Below are positions 1-12,125 of a DNA stretch of 64,000 nucleotides, piece by piece. The stretch lies in assembly GCA_014898425.1 (NCBI GenBank), contig RCSZ01000006.1:1860001-1924000 (forward strand). The letters run 5' to 3'. The notes beneath the pieces are model-generated. The model had not been told where the DNA came from and did not search any database. It was given only the letters and a program-made list of their open reading frames with translations. Numbering within the stretch: the first letter of the stretch is position 1; each line of letters starts with the position of its first letter. The position numbers and the translations under genes are program-made. This stretch comes from Botryotinia globosa (taxonomy: Eukaryota > Ascomycota > Leotiomycetes > Helotiales > Sclerotiniaceae).

Positions 1-1365
1 CTTCACCTTTTCTCGCCCCGACCTTAGCTATTATCCTCTCGCTTGCTTTATTTCTCGGGTCGATTTTTGCCACAAGGTGTGGGATGTGAGATCTTTCTAT
101 ATGCGGAGATGGCGGTGTTAATATGTCCCGTTTCGTTTCTCTAGAGAGCATTCTTGGATTGATTCTGGGTGGAGGAATCTTCCCCCCTAAACATGCTATC
201 TACATTGCAGAAGAAAGAAACGAATAGGAACGAACTAAAAGAAGAAAAAGAAAACACACCTTCCATTCCCCAATAAATCTTCAAAAACTCAGTTACTCCC
301 CAAGTAGCATATCCATTACCATAATAATCGGGATTCACACAATAGCCCATTTCGAGGCCCTCGGGGGATGGGCGATTGGTGCCGACGAAACCCACGCATT
401 TGGGTCTGTCTGGGAGATGTCAGTTGGGGAAGGAGAAACGATGAAGATGGAAGGGAGAGATGAGGAGGGAGGGTGAACGGATGAGGATCAAAACCCAAGA
501 AAAGCCGTTGGGACATCTCTATGAGATAAAGCTTCAAGCTTTTGAAATTGAAGATCATCCGAGATCATTTCCGAGAGTTGAAACCCGGAGTATGGGTTCA
601 AACTCCCTCCACTTTCATGGAATTGACACAACTCTTTCCCCCATTTCAGGATCATAGAAATCATTTCCCATGCGTTCCTTGGTTAAGAATCGAAGAGATT
701 CTTTATCCTCCAAGCTGCACTTGAGATTTTCAACTATTTACTGAACAATGATATTCCATCCTTGAACTTCAGGAATAAAAGCTTCTCCAAATCAACCAAT
801 CAAAACGACCCCGGAGACTTCCAGGATGCGCCTGCCTCCCCCTCCTTTTTTGTTCAGCTCTCGCGTAGAATCAAGCCCCTTTCTGCCTTCCTCTCCCGCC
901 CAAAATCCTCCAGACTCCGACCCCCACCCCGCGCAAATACAAAACATAAAAAAAAACTAAACTCACCACTCACCCCCTCCCCCACAACCAAAATCGCAAA
1001 TTTATCAATCCCCACCGCCTCTCCCCCCGGATTCCGCTCCGTCCTCGGTAAAATATACTTCAGAAACTCTAGCGCTTCTTCTTTTGTTTTCATAGGGGCT
1101 TGTTTTCTATTTTTGCCCGCGCGGTTAGAATCAGAATACTCATCCCCCCTTTTTCTACCCTCATTCTTTTCATGTAAAACAAAATGAAGAAACACAAGAG
1201 AAGAACCAAAAAAAAAACATACGACCAAACAACCCCCCTCTCCTCTCTCCAAATCTCCCAAAAATCATCCAAATGTTCGGTTGTAGTCAGGGGGACAAGT
1301 TTAAGATTTTGATGGCTATTTAGAGGATGGGGTAGGGATTGAATTTGAGTAGTATTTGATTCCAT
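1..1365 (-). CDS. GNAT-family N-acetyltransferase, 3' end outside window
   Basis: RimJ/RimL-like GNAT fold, expected to move an acetyl group from acetyl-CoA to an amine; the substrate cannot be read. Proposed exons are 1365-1223, 1154-967, 409-260 and 195 to beyond position 1. Exon 1 starts at ATG 1363-1365 and carries the first beta strand (NLKLVPLTT). Exon 2 has the helix KTKEEALEFLKYILP. Exon 3 has the acetyl-CoA core, VGFVGTNRP then EMGYCVNPDYYGNGYATWG, where Y-x-G-x-G-Y-A replaces the usual R/Q-x-x-G-x-G/A loop. Exon 4 has the conserved late motif IDPRNKASERIIAKVGARKG. The family hit is secure. The splice sites are inferred by hand, and the 557-nt intron between exons 2 and 3 is long for this organism, so a further small exon could lie in it. 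Confidence 0.75.
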
Positions 1366-1869
1366 GGTGTGTGTAGATTTACTCGAGATGAGAATGATTG
1401 GAGTGGTAAGCTATTGGATGGTAGATGATCGGTGAGATTGGCGAATGGGGATTGAGAGTGGGGGTGGATGTAGATGAGGGGTGGTGGAATACAATGACTT
1501 GAATGGATTGAGATTCGGATCAAGAATTCCGAGGGTAGAAGGAATGGGAGATAAAGATGAGAAAGGAGGTTGAAGAATTATTAGGATAGGAAGAAAATTG
1601 ACAAGTTGACAGATACAAATAATGAAGTTCTCAATATGTGATTCTATTATGACACATACGGCGAGCACCGACGTCACCATGTAAGATTTTGGTGCCAAAA
1701 TCAGAGAATGTAAAGGTAAAGAGCAGTGGAACTTGCATTGCACAACTAAAGGAAAGATGTTGATTGGAAGTCTGCTATTTCTTAGTTGTTTTCGAGATCG
1801 AAAAGTATTATACACATGTCCCGTATTCCATATCCTGATCGCTTGTTACATTTTCGTCACTGCCCCTAC
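1366..1869. other. gene-free spacer between GNAT start and FAS1 gene stop
   Basis: Upstream region of the GNAT gene and downstream region of the FAS1 gene. Open frames here are short and start without ATG or lack homology-like content. I see no RNA gene or repeat. Confidence 0.5.
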
Positions 1870-3376
1870 TCACAATTCCTCATTCATGTAAGGAATCAAT
1901 CTCTCCATCAAATCCTCCACCTCCAGTTCCTCACCAGCCCACATCTCTCCGCCTGGAGTCTTGGGTGGAATTAGAACGGAGCTCAAAACATGAATAACAC
2001 CATCCTTTGCAAGGCCATCTTGAACACTGACGCTGCTGAATCCATTGATTCTGATACTGATGAAACCGCCATATCTGCCAACATCAATACTTAGACTCTT
2101 ATCTTTCAACAAGGTAGGTAAATCAACGTGGAAGTGTCCCTTGGGGATGTCCGCAGTATCGATTCCATCAATTTCATTGATGCTCTGATCATTGGACTTG
2201 GCTTTGTAGAAAGCATCAGAGTAGAGAGTTTGATTTGCAACAACGTGATATTTGAGAAGAGCTTTTAGGTATTTTTGACCGTAATTGCTGAAGAGGAAAG
2301 CATTGATTCTAGGGCCAAGCTTTTGGAATGCCCAGTTGCTGGGTGCGAACAATGTTCCTCCTATGTGATGAGATGCAGCAATGGTATCGAAGAGACCGGT
2401 TTTTTCGAGTCCTAGTTGGAGAGTTGAAAACTCGCCAGGAAGGAGCTCGATAATCTTCAGGGCCGGGGGAGGCGGTAGGAGAAGCGAATCGACGCCGTGA
2501 ATTACTCCGTTTGTACCGAACTTTTGAAATTCAGATTAGTATTATGTTGATATGGGAAGAGATGATGGAACATACAATATTGACAGCAATGACTCTGCTG
2601 TAGAAGTTGACGGCTAATCCCTTCAAACCCAAACCGACACGAAGACGTTGAGGTTCGTCACCGAGACGGCCTTCCTTTAATGCGGTTGGAATAGTATGCG
2701 ACACGAGGACACGACCAGCAGGGTAGAAATCCGGAGATACGTGATATTCAAGGACAGCCTTGATCAATTCCTTTGAAGGTTTCTTGTGATGATCTGGAAT
2801 CTTCTCAAAAGCTTTGTCGGTTGGTGCGAATACGGTGTAGTTTGCCGCCGTGCCGTTCAAAGCATCAACAAGATCTGGATATTCGTTGATAAGCTCAGCA
2901 AGTTTGGTGGTGTACTTGCTGCTAGCAATCAATTCATAGACAGTCTTGTTAGGCTTTCCATGACCGTGATGTGGGTTCTTGGGGTGGTGAGGAGGTTTTC
3001 CATGGTGTGGAGGCTTCTCATGAGGGTGATCAAAAATATCGAGATCCTCAACGGAAGAAATGACAGAGTCTAACCAGCCGGATATATCAAACTTTGACAT
3101 CGAGTGGTGACATTCGATGACATTCTGGGCCTTTTGACCGGCCTCGGAAAGGGTATCGATAGCGTTGTCCAAGGCATTCTCGCTGAATGCAACTGCATCT
3201 TTCAAGGATTTTTCGGCATGGGAGATAAAGTTGTCCTTGATTTCTGGGATTCTGTCAAGCCATGTCTTTGGGGACTTTTGAGATTCGACAATGATCTGGT
3301 TGGTTACCTGTTCGTCAGGAATAACGAAGGCAGTAGAAACTACCGCAAAGGGCAAAAGAGTAGTTGAGAACCTCAT
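1870..3376 (-). CDS. secreted protein with two fasciclin (FAS1) domains
   Basis: Two exons, 3376-2576 and 2520-1870, give 483 residues. The start at 3376 is chosen because it opens with a signal peptide (MRFSTTLLPFAVVSTAFVIP); an in-frame ATG-less extension upstream is rich in Tyr/Ile and lies in an AT microsatellite. After the signal come an amphipathic helical stretch (about residues 20-105) and a His/Pro-rich linker (about 116-142). The first FAS1 domain (about 144-285) has the typical H1 motif NYTVFAPTDKAFEKIP and H2 motif VLEYHV. The second FAS1 domain (about 295-470) has GTLFAPSNWAFQKLG and LLKYHVV. FAS1 proteins act in cell-surface or wall adhesion. I see no clear GPI-anchor tail: the C-terminus is acidic (ends MNEEL), so it is probably secreted or wall-bound. 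Confidence 0.88.
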
Positions 3377-4342
3377 ATTGATATGATTGATGAATGTAAA
3401 AAAGAGAGATGAGGCGGGGAGAAAGGAAGTAGATATGGATATATATGTATATATATATATATAATGGAATGCTGTGATCAGGGCCAAGGTACTAGTGATT
3501 CAATGACGCCTTCTCACGCCGCGTAAATGATTTCAAACCCCGACAGAAGTCAGACGTGACAGTCTATCACAATTGATATATACTCCTCATGTGTTGTTAG
3601 AAGGCAGTCAATGCTTGTTTGTGTGTTTCTTTGTAAGAAGTGGAAGACGAAATCCATAACATCATCGATGCAAAGAGAAGGAGGAGGCGTTAGCCAATCA
3701 TTCTTGTTCATTTGACATCTACCCCTCTCGATCGGAGGTTGCAAGGACCGACGGACAAGGTGTGAAATGAAAGTCCGGTCAGTCCGTGTAGAGACTAAAT
3801 TACTGTAGATACGGAGTAGGTTAGTCGTTCTTGCCATTATTGGCTAAACATAGTCTACTCTGTCACCTACCTGCTGGCTCACCATCATCGAACGACAAGG
3901 GATAAGGGATAAGGGAACAGCATGGGAACAGGATAGGAAACACAAAATCGATCAATTCTTTCCTGGTCCTGCCTCGTAGCTGCTGTTGTAACTTGTAGCA
4001 GCTGGAGACTCTCCAGTGGAGAGTCGGCTTACGAAACAAGCTTTTCCAACATATTTCCCGTGGAGCCCACTATGACGCTTGGCGGAGCTTTTCCATCTCA
4101 AGCAGTCAAAGTTCACCATCAGATGTCGTCATCTTCACCAAGGTGCTTCTGCTAAGTGAGTGAATTTCTTCGATGCTTTTCAATAAAGCTGCTTTGTTAC
4201 CAGCTAGGGAATTGTCATCTCAAATCAATCTTTTCTTCCTTCTCAAACTTCTCAATACTACCAACGTACTATTTCCCCTATACATCTCTAGAAATTTAAC
4301 ATACTATACCGCCATTGTAACTTTCAATCTCACATAATCACC
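3377..4342. promoter_or_regulatory. divergent intergenic region between FAS1 gene and GAD gene
   Basis: 966 bp shared upstream region of two divergent genes. A run of TA repeats at about 3443-3463 lies just upstream of the FAS1 start and is the obvious TATA-like element. The GAD side (about 4200-4342) is pyrimidine-rich, as is common for fungal 5' leaders. No credible coding frame. Confidence 0.5.
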
Positions 4343-6149
4343 ATGTCTCTCGCACGCCATGTAAGTTGGCATTCTCCCAGGCCTCCAATACGAAGCTTCT
4401 CATATTGACCGTTCCCTCAATTCAGGTCGACCCAGATCAGATTATTCAGAATCTACAGAATATGCATATGAAAGAAGCCGGCCAGAAGCATGTACACACC
4501 AAAGGAGGAACTTCCCATATTACCCCATACTCGACTCGATATGCTTCCAAACAAGAGATCTCCAAGTTCGAAATACCTCAAGATGGAGCACCAGCAGATG
4601 CGGTTCATCAAATGTTGAAAGATGAATTGGATCTTGATGGTAGACCTAATTTGAACCTCGCAAGGTATGTTCAATTGCTCAGATCATCAGAGGAACGTGA
4701 AGCCGGTTGAACATTGCTAACCTCGCCATCAGTTTCGTGGGTACATACATGGAAACTCACGCTGAACAATTAATGTTCGAGAATATTTCAAAGAATATGT
4801 CCGATGCAGACGAATATCCAGCAATGATGCAAATGCACACTCGCTGTGTTTCCATTATCGCTAATCTTTGGGGAGCCCAAAAGGGAGAGAAAGCTATAGG
4901 ATCTGCGACAACTGGTTCTTCAGAGGCTATCCATCTTGGTGGCTTGGCTATGAAGAGACGTTGGCAAGAAAAGCGCGAGGCTCAAGGAAAGGATAAATCC
5001 AAGCCAAATATCATCATGGGATCGAATGCTCAAGTAGCTCTTGAGAAATTCGCCAGATACTTTGAGGTTGAAGCTAGAATCCTTCCTGTTTCTGAAAAGT
5101 CAAACTTCAGACTTGATCCGGAATTGGTCAAAGATAATATCGATGAGAATACTATTGGTATCTTTGTTATTTTAGGAAGCACATACACCGGTCATTATGA
5201 ACCAGTTGAAGAAATCTCCAAGATTTTAGATGACTATGAAGCCAAGACTGGGGTTGATATCCCAATTCATGTTGATGCTGCGTCCGGGGGCTTTGTAGCT
5301 CCATTCACCCACGCTAAAGCTGGTGGTCCAAAGTGGAACTTCGAGCTCCCACGAGTAAAGTCCATCAACACATCCGGTCACAAATTTGGTCTTGTGTACG
5401 CTGGTGTAGGCTGGATCATCTGGCGCGATGAGTCTTACCTTCCCAAACATCTTGTCTTCGAACTCCATTATCTAGGTGGAACAGAAGAGTCTTACACTCT
5501 CAACTTTTCTCGACCAGGTGCTCAAGTCATCGCTCAATACTATAACCTCATCCATCTCGGTTTCAATGGGTACCGTCAAATCATGGAAAATTGCATGAGC
5601 AATGCCCGTCTCCTTTCCAAATCTCTCGAAGCCACTGGATGGTATACATGCGTCTCCGACATTCACCGCAAGAAAGGTGAACACACATTCCAAGGCCTAA
5701 GCGCCCCGGTCTTCAGTAAAGAAGACGAAACCTCCGCTGATTACAACGCCGGTCTCCCCGTCGTTGCCTTCCGTTTCTCAGACGAATTTAAGAAAGAATT
5801 CCCACACATCGAGCAAGAGACTATCTCCAATCTTCTTCGCGCTAAACAATATATTATTCCCAACTACCCACTTCCTCCTAACGAGGAAAAGACTGAGATT
5901 CTAAGAGTGGTAGTTAGAGAGAGTATGAGTTTTGATTTATTGGATCGATTGATCTCGGATATCTGTTCCACGACACAGAATTTGATCGATAATGATGAGC
6001 AGGATTTGAGCATTTTGAATAACCAGTTGACCAAGGGACACGGAAGCGCGGAGAAGAATCATGGAAGCGTGGGACATAAGCATGGAAAGGGACAAGGAAA
6101 GGGTGGTAACAGACCAATGAGTAATGGAGTACATAGAGCGGTTTGCTAG
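4343..6149 (+). CDS. gad: glutamate decarboxylase (PLP-dependent)
   Basis: Converts L-glutamate to GABA and CO2 with pyridoxal phosphate, the first step of the GABA shunt; cytosolic. Three exons, 4343-4360, 4426-4664 and 4733-6149, give 557 residues; the first exon encodes only six residues. The PLP core is clear: HVDAASGGF with the cofactor-binding Asp near residue 267, and [10 protein letters not shown] with the Schiff-base Lys near 303. The family signatures [20 protein letters not shown] and [14 protein letters not shown] are also present. After the conserved fold (ends near residue 510) there is a tail rich in His, Gly and Lys (for example [12 protein letters not shown]). This differs from the plant calmodulin-binding tail; I can only suggest metal or polyanion binding. 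Confidence 0.95.
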
Positions 6150-7113
6150 ATGATATGGGTTTATGATTTATGGGTTGAAAAATAATAATGGTATTATAAG
6201 AACAAACGTGCATGGCATTGGTCCTGAGTGTGATCTATCTGAATGAGAAATGGATCATTGAGTTGTGAGGTCTTCTCTTTCCTTTCGAATATTCAGGACT
6301 TCGATGGTAACTCAACATTTCTTACCATCTCCTCATCTATCTACTGTCTAGATACGTACTTACACATACTATCATATCTCAACTCATACTACCATCACTA
6401 TAACCCAGAAAACTTCAACGAGACCACCCCGTATAAGGTTCCCACTACAGGAGTCTACTCAAGTACCTAATCGGCTACCTCTCGCTAACCCCCTTGACAA
6501 AATTTTCCACCCGCCAGTCTCAAGTTCACTTTCGATACCCATTAGGTAGGGAGGGATACTCAGTACACATATTTTCTTGCAGTATCTTTCTCCTTTCTCC
6601 TTTCTTCTTTCCCCTAGACTCATTTATTAATTGGTTATTATTTAGATATATGAGGAGATGGATCCCTGAGTGATATTCTAGATTTGTTTTTTGGGGGTGG
6701 GGGTTGTGTTGGGTGTTTTATTTATAATCTTGGAATCTGCTGTTTGGGGATTGATGGATGATTTTAGTGGAAAAGAAATGGAAGGAATAGAGTGAGAGGA
6801 AAGAAGAGAAGAGAAGAGAAGAGAAGAGATGGGGAGTTAGATATAGGATCTTCTTATGTCTATCATCTAGCCTCAGATGATGATCTAATAAGAGCTGATA
6901 CATTCGTACAATGTGGCTTCGAGAAGGATTAGATGAGAGGTTCATTGATTGAGCCTTTGCATTTTCAATAAAATTTGAGTTGGATATCTGATTTGTACGT
7001 GATAAGATTGGAATCTTTGATTTGTGTATTTGCACGAGCTAACGATGCTTAGGTATATGTAATATTAAAATTACTGGAATGACAGTTCAAAACAAGGAAG
7101 CACTTTATCCATT
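6150..7113. other. convergent spacer downstream of GAD and SRP receptor genes
   Basis: Both flanking genes end here, so this holds two 3' UTRs and terminators. A GAAGA/GAGAA purine run lies at about 6804-6828. No supported gene. Confidence 0.5.
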
Positions 7114-9269
7114 TTAATTCCCGGCCATCAATTTTTCCACTGCCCATTTAACGCTCAAATTCCTCAAATCACTATAATGCTGACCGACGCCCACAAACAG
7201 CACCGGTACATTCGTAGCATGCACCATGCTAACCAGGGTACCCACCATATCCCCCACGGTATCACATTTGCTGATAATGAAGCCATCTAGGGATCTGCCC
7301 TGGCCAAATGCTGCATTAAAGTTTCTTGCTTGCGCGACTGAATCTGTGCCAACGAGTGCTTCGCCTACCATGAGGATCTTATCCGGTTGAGCGAATTTAG
7401 CGAATTTTTCAAGCGAAGACATGAGTCGTTGATCGTTGTGACGTCGTCCGGCTGTGTCGATTAGAACTACATCATAGCCTTCTTGAGCAGCGAAGGAGAC
7501 GGAGTCTTTGGCTACGTTTGCGGCGTCTTTTCCGTAGCCTTTTTGATATAGTTCTACTTGGCCACCTTCTCTGGTGGTAAGTTCTTTCAGATTTCGTACG
7601 TGAACGGCTAATTGTTCGACGGCTCCGGATCTGAAGGTGTCGCAAGCTACGACGAGGACTTTGTACTTGTTTTGTAGAAGGAAATAGCAAATCTTGGAAA
7701 GATTTGTGGATTTACCAACACCATTGACTCCGACAATGGACATGACATATGGCCTCTTTTTCTTCAACGACAAAGCTGGAGGTGAGATAATAGAATCGAT
7801 TTCTCGAAGGAGATCAAGGGATGAGGTAGGAGTCAGAATTTTTCTTAGTGATGCTTCCATGGCTGTTGCGATCCTTGTTTGAACGCCTGCAAATGGTTAG
7901 TGGCGCTCTGGCGAAAATCATGTGTGCAATACATACTCTCGAAATTTCCAGTCTTCACTCCTATTAATTCCCGTTCTACACCCTCGCATAATCTCATCGC
8001 GGCTTCTCTTGCGACGTTCTTTCGTAATAAATGATCCTCCATTCCCTTCATGGCTTTATCCAAATCTTCCTTAGTTAATGTCTTTCCTCCAACTACATTT
8101 CTAAATAATCCTCCAATAGCACTGAAACTAGACCCCACTAGGCCAGCTGCTGGGGCGCTGGACTCCGCCTTCTTCGCATTCGCGGAATCTAAAATCGAAT
8201 GGACTTCGTCTTCAAGATCCTTCAATACGAACTGCCCCTTTCCAGTTTTTGAACCCCATGAGGTTTGTTCAACTCCCTCCACGGCGCCCGGACGACCTTC
8301 GTCATCCCCAGAAGTCGCCCCGTTTGCGGGCGCAGAATAGTCGAGAGGGGTGTCGCTATCCTCATCTGCCATTCCATCTGCATCCCACTTCCTTCCCTTC
8401 TTTGGTCCGGTTTTTACATTTCTACCCTTTCTGTGAGATTCGTCACCGGATGAAGCATACGTAGGGGTCTGGGCTGCCTTTCTAGCTCTGCGAGAAACCT
8501 TTCCACCCGGTCCTGCTTTTGCGCTCAATATGTGGCTCGCAGGTGTACTCGGTCGGGAATTAGGTGTTCCGACAGGAGTCGAGTCGGGAGAAGGGATATC
8601 ATTGACATTGTTCTTTGATTGTCCTATGGAACATTAGTAAGTTTGCGCTTGGGAGAAACTCTGGCGCATACCTCTCGAGGGCAATCCAGGCATTGGCGGA
8701 GGCTCATTGTCCGAAGTCGTAGAAATCAAAGGAATCGACTCTTCGAACGCAGAAGTTTCTGCAACTCTAGCGTCCTGATTCAAAGCACTCTTCTCCAACT
8801 CCCGCACTTGTTGGTCGAAATATTCATCGAAAGGACATTCGACAACAGTTGTGTGTGGTTTTCTCAATTGATCACCATATAAGTCCACGAAAATCGTTTT
8901 GACATTATCCACCAATTTGTCAATCCATGACAGATGTAGCAATGACCTGTACACAACCTGCAAATCAAGTTAGCACGAGATGCTTCAAAATTTCCCTAGA
9001 ATTAGTTGCGCCACAGGGCGACTTTTGCATACCACAAATATTAACCCTAATTCTTTGCACGTTGTCCATTTCAAAGTATGCTGATCATGTTTGAAAGGAG
9101 GATTACTCGCAGCAGAGATATCATCTGCAACTCCGGCACCGGGTAAGGTTCGTTCTTCAATGAAGACATTCGTGATAAGGCTGTTAATAACCGCAGGGCT
9201 GACGGGGGAAAATTGTTTCGACCAGAGTACCACTCCAGAAGTAGTGAGGATCTCAAAAGCATCCAACAT
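7114..9269 (-). CDS. SRP101: signal recognition particle receptor subunit alpha
   Basis: GTPase that docks SRP-ribosome complexes on the ER membrane. Four exons, 9269-9033, 8957-8672, 8623-7937 and 7886-7114, give 660 residues, close to the known 620-640. The start MLDAFEILTTSGVV is the family's N-terminal SRX (longin-like) domain (about 1-160), which binds the beta subunit. A charged low-complexity linker follows (about 165-290). The NG domain holds GVNGVGKST (P loop, about 456-464), DTAGRRHNDQR (about 547-557) and SKCD (about 609-612, the guanine-specificity motif, TKxD-like). It ends in a conserved helix (VEKLMAGN). An ATG-less upstream frame is ignored. The gene is divergent from the YIF1 gene. 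Confidence 0.95.
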
Positions 9270-9641
9270 CTTGAGTATCAGAAATTCGTAGCAGCCGTGA
9301 GAGTCGTAACAATAGATTCGTAGAATGTAACACTGTGGCACTATTAAAAGGAGTCCATCAAAGAAGATTATGGATTCATATGGACACTTTCTTCTAAGAG
9401 CACGCAGAATGATTGTGCCAAGCATCACCGATAAGACGATAAGCGTCGACTGATAAAGCGGCCGCCCTATATGCTTATAGCAGCCACCCAAAGCTCAATG
9501 CTTTATGGAAATGTGTTCGACCTAGGCGCGATTCTTGCTTGTTGTATGATAGTTATACCACTTTCCGCCCCCTTATTATTCCACTTCTCATACCATTAAT
9601 CGCAGCAGACGCTATTCGTCTACTTCTGTCAGACCGTCAAT
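9270..9641. promoter_or_regulatory. bidirectional promoter between SRP receptor and YIF1 genes
   Basis: 372 bp between two divergent start codons. Both genes serve the early secretory pathway, so shared control (for example secretory demand or UPR) is plausible. I did not find a sequence element that proves it. Confidence 0.5.
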
Positions 9642-10770
9642 ATGCAAAGATCAAATTATGGGAACTTCCCTCCAGCTAACTCTCCCCCTCTTCATCACCC
9701 AGTACCTCAACATGTCTCTACAGTCCCTCAGCTACGATCACCTCCTCCCCCAATGCCACAACAACAGCATCAATCAGGCTATGGAAACCCCTACCAACCA
9801 CAAGCTCCGGGGAATGCTGGCGCATTCGGCGCATACGGAGGCTTTATAAATGATCCCACGGCGCAAATGGGATTCCAAGTTGGACAAACAGCCTTAAAAC
9901 ATGGAACAGAATATGTGGAACAGAATGTCAGTATATGAGGATACATATTGGAGACGAAGTTCTGACAACTGGATAGTTTAATCGATATGTCAATGTTTCG
10001 GCGCTGAAACATTACTTCAATGTCTCGAATGGATATGTGGTCAACAAGCTATTTTTGGTCCTATTCCCATGGAGACATAAGCCTTGGTCAAGGAAACAAT
10101 CGATTGGTCCAAGTGGTCAAGAGGGGTGGTTTCTACCTCCTAGAGATGATCTTAATAGTCCAGATATGTATATTCCAGGTATGATTAATTGCCCGCGCGC
10201 AAACTTCATAAATTGACCTCTTCACAGTAATGGCACTTGTGACTTATATCCTCCTTTCCACACTTTTGGCCGGCCTCAGAGGAGCTTTTCAACCAGAACT
10301 CCTTGGGTCCACGGCAGGATGGGCATTTTTTATTGTGTTTATTGAAATTCTGGGATTGAAGCTTGGATGCTATCTCCTTTCAATTTCCAACGAGTCCCAG
10401 CTACTTGATTTGGTCGCCTACTCTGGATATAAGTTCGTTGGAGTTATTGCCACTTTAGTCGTCAGTGAGATCATCAACGGCGGAAAAGGAACTGGCGGTT
10501 GGATTGGGTGGACTGTTTTCAGTTACACTTTCCTCGCCAATGCTTTGTTTTTGGTATGTTTCCCCCCTTAAATGTTATTTTTTTCCATGCCTCTGACAGA
10601 TGTACCAGCTGCGATCCTTAAAATACGTTTTGCTACCTGAAAATACAACTGATGAGCGAGGAACCATGCAAACAGTTGCACGATCGCAGAAGAGCCGAAG
10701 GACACAATTTCTCTTTATCTACTCATACCCTGTACAATTGATCTTCATGTGGGGACTTACAAGAGCCTGA
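9642..10770 (+). CDS. YIF1: YIF1-family ER-Golgi transport membrane protein
   Basis: Yif1 with its Yip1 partner functions in COPII vesicle budding and fusion between ER and Golgi. Four exons, 9642-9926, 9977-10178, 10228-10553 and 10600-10770, give 327 residues (yeast about 314). The Pro/Gln-rich N-terminus (about 1-70) faces the cytosol. The family block FINDPTAQMGFQVGQTAL and the segment RYVNVSALKHYFNVSNGYV follow, then KLFLVLFPWRHKPW and the membrane segments (VMALVTYILLSTLLAGL onwards, four to five helices). The first intron uses a GTCAGT donor, weaker than its neighbours but the only one that keeps frame. The protein ends IFMWGLTRA. Confidence 0.93.
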
Positions 10771-12125
10771 GTTAGTGGCTCGGATATGGAATCAGTACTG
10801 CATTGGCGTATAGAATGACACTAGCGAGATCAAGGATATTGGATCGCTACTGGATGGCTTCTGGTGAAAAGGCTAGGCTGGCACGACGAGGCAAATGTGT
10901 AAGAATACAAGTTTCAAAATACCCAATACAAGTTGTTATATTACTGTTCACTAGCATCGACACCAATCAGCAATGGTTGTTATTGATATAATTTGATTGT
11001 TTATGCAGTAAACCGTTGAGCTCTCAGTAAACTGTCGAGTGATAACTCACATTGTTAGTCTATATCAGAACATCAAGTGATGGTGTCGTCTTGATCATCT
11101 TGTAGATGCTCAAATCGAACAGAGATCTTGAGAGGTATTTCCCCTCCAAATTTGACGTGAATTGTCAGATAGATGAGCATATTGGAGTAGCGAGCTTGTC
11201 GATATTGAAACCCCGGCCGATCGCACCAATTACCATGACATGTAAAGAACTTTTTGGTATGTTCTACATTGCAAAAGGCATTAAAACTACATTTTATGTT
11301 ACTGAGATAGAAGTGCTTTTAACCCTTCGTTGTGTCTCTTTTTCGTCTAGGGTATGCTCCAACAATGAAGCAACTCAGTACTAATGTAACTATCAGAAAC
11401 GCTGAATATATAGCCACCAGCCATCAAGTGACTAACTACCATGAATATATGACACATGTGGCGAGGAGAATGTATGCTATCTGTGAAACAAAGGAGCAAA
11501 ACGCTTTTCTGAGGGCAGATTGTCTGATTGATTCGCAATTGATCTATCTGGAATGGACGTGAAAAGGAGGGGGCATGGAATAATAAATCTGCCTACCTGC
11601 TTTGTCTCGCCCAGTATCGGCTCGAGTTTCACCTACACGTTATGGATATTACCAGTTGAAAGATCTTGCATAATTCTCGGTAAAATATTATTGGAATATG
11701 TCCATGCCTCCTGCATACGTCTGTAGTCATTGCTAACACTGTCGCAATAATGACATACTTCCTGAAAAATAGACGGTGAAATCGCAGGACAACAGTAGCC
11801 TCCCGTGCTATTCGCGACTGCTGGCTAAGACATACAGTGGACAATTCTAGAATACTTTGTTGGGATAACATTTACAAGTGACGTCTGCAGGCATGAGCAA
11901 CTTTTGAAGTAATCCTTTCAAAGATGACTTCTAGTTTATCAGGGCTTTGCTAGGAGTTACTCATTGCTCGATCTAGGCACTGCAATATCTTGACTAGTCA
12001 GATTTTCACCTTGTAAAGCATGAATAGATGACAAGTCATAAGCAATACTAATTTATGCAATTTGAAAACGCCTTCCCACGTCTCGTACTCTCATCTCTAG
12101 TTGAGATTTGCAATCAACTAGGTAC
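10771..12125. other. gene-free convergent spacer, 1.36 kb
   Basis: Lies between the ends of the YIF1 and DNA methyltransferase genes. It holds two overlapping short frames (about 11106-11562) without recognisable domains and no good splice structure. A decayed gene is possible but not shown. Confidence 0.4.

Noticed and set aside
2531..3487. Longer start for the FAS1 protein at 3487
   Set aside because: The extra 37 residues come partly from a TA microsatellite and would bury the signal peptide that begins at 3376.
8985..9491. Longer N-terminus of the SRP receptor
   Set aside because: The conserved N-terminal domain begins at the ATG at 9269; the extension would run into the divergent promoter.
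11106..11562. Two overlapping plus-strand frames that might be a small gene
   Set aside because: No recognisable domain and no good splice pair joining them; composition looks intergenic.
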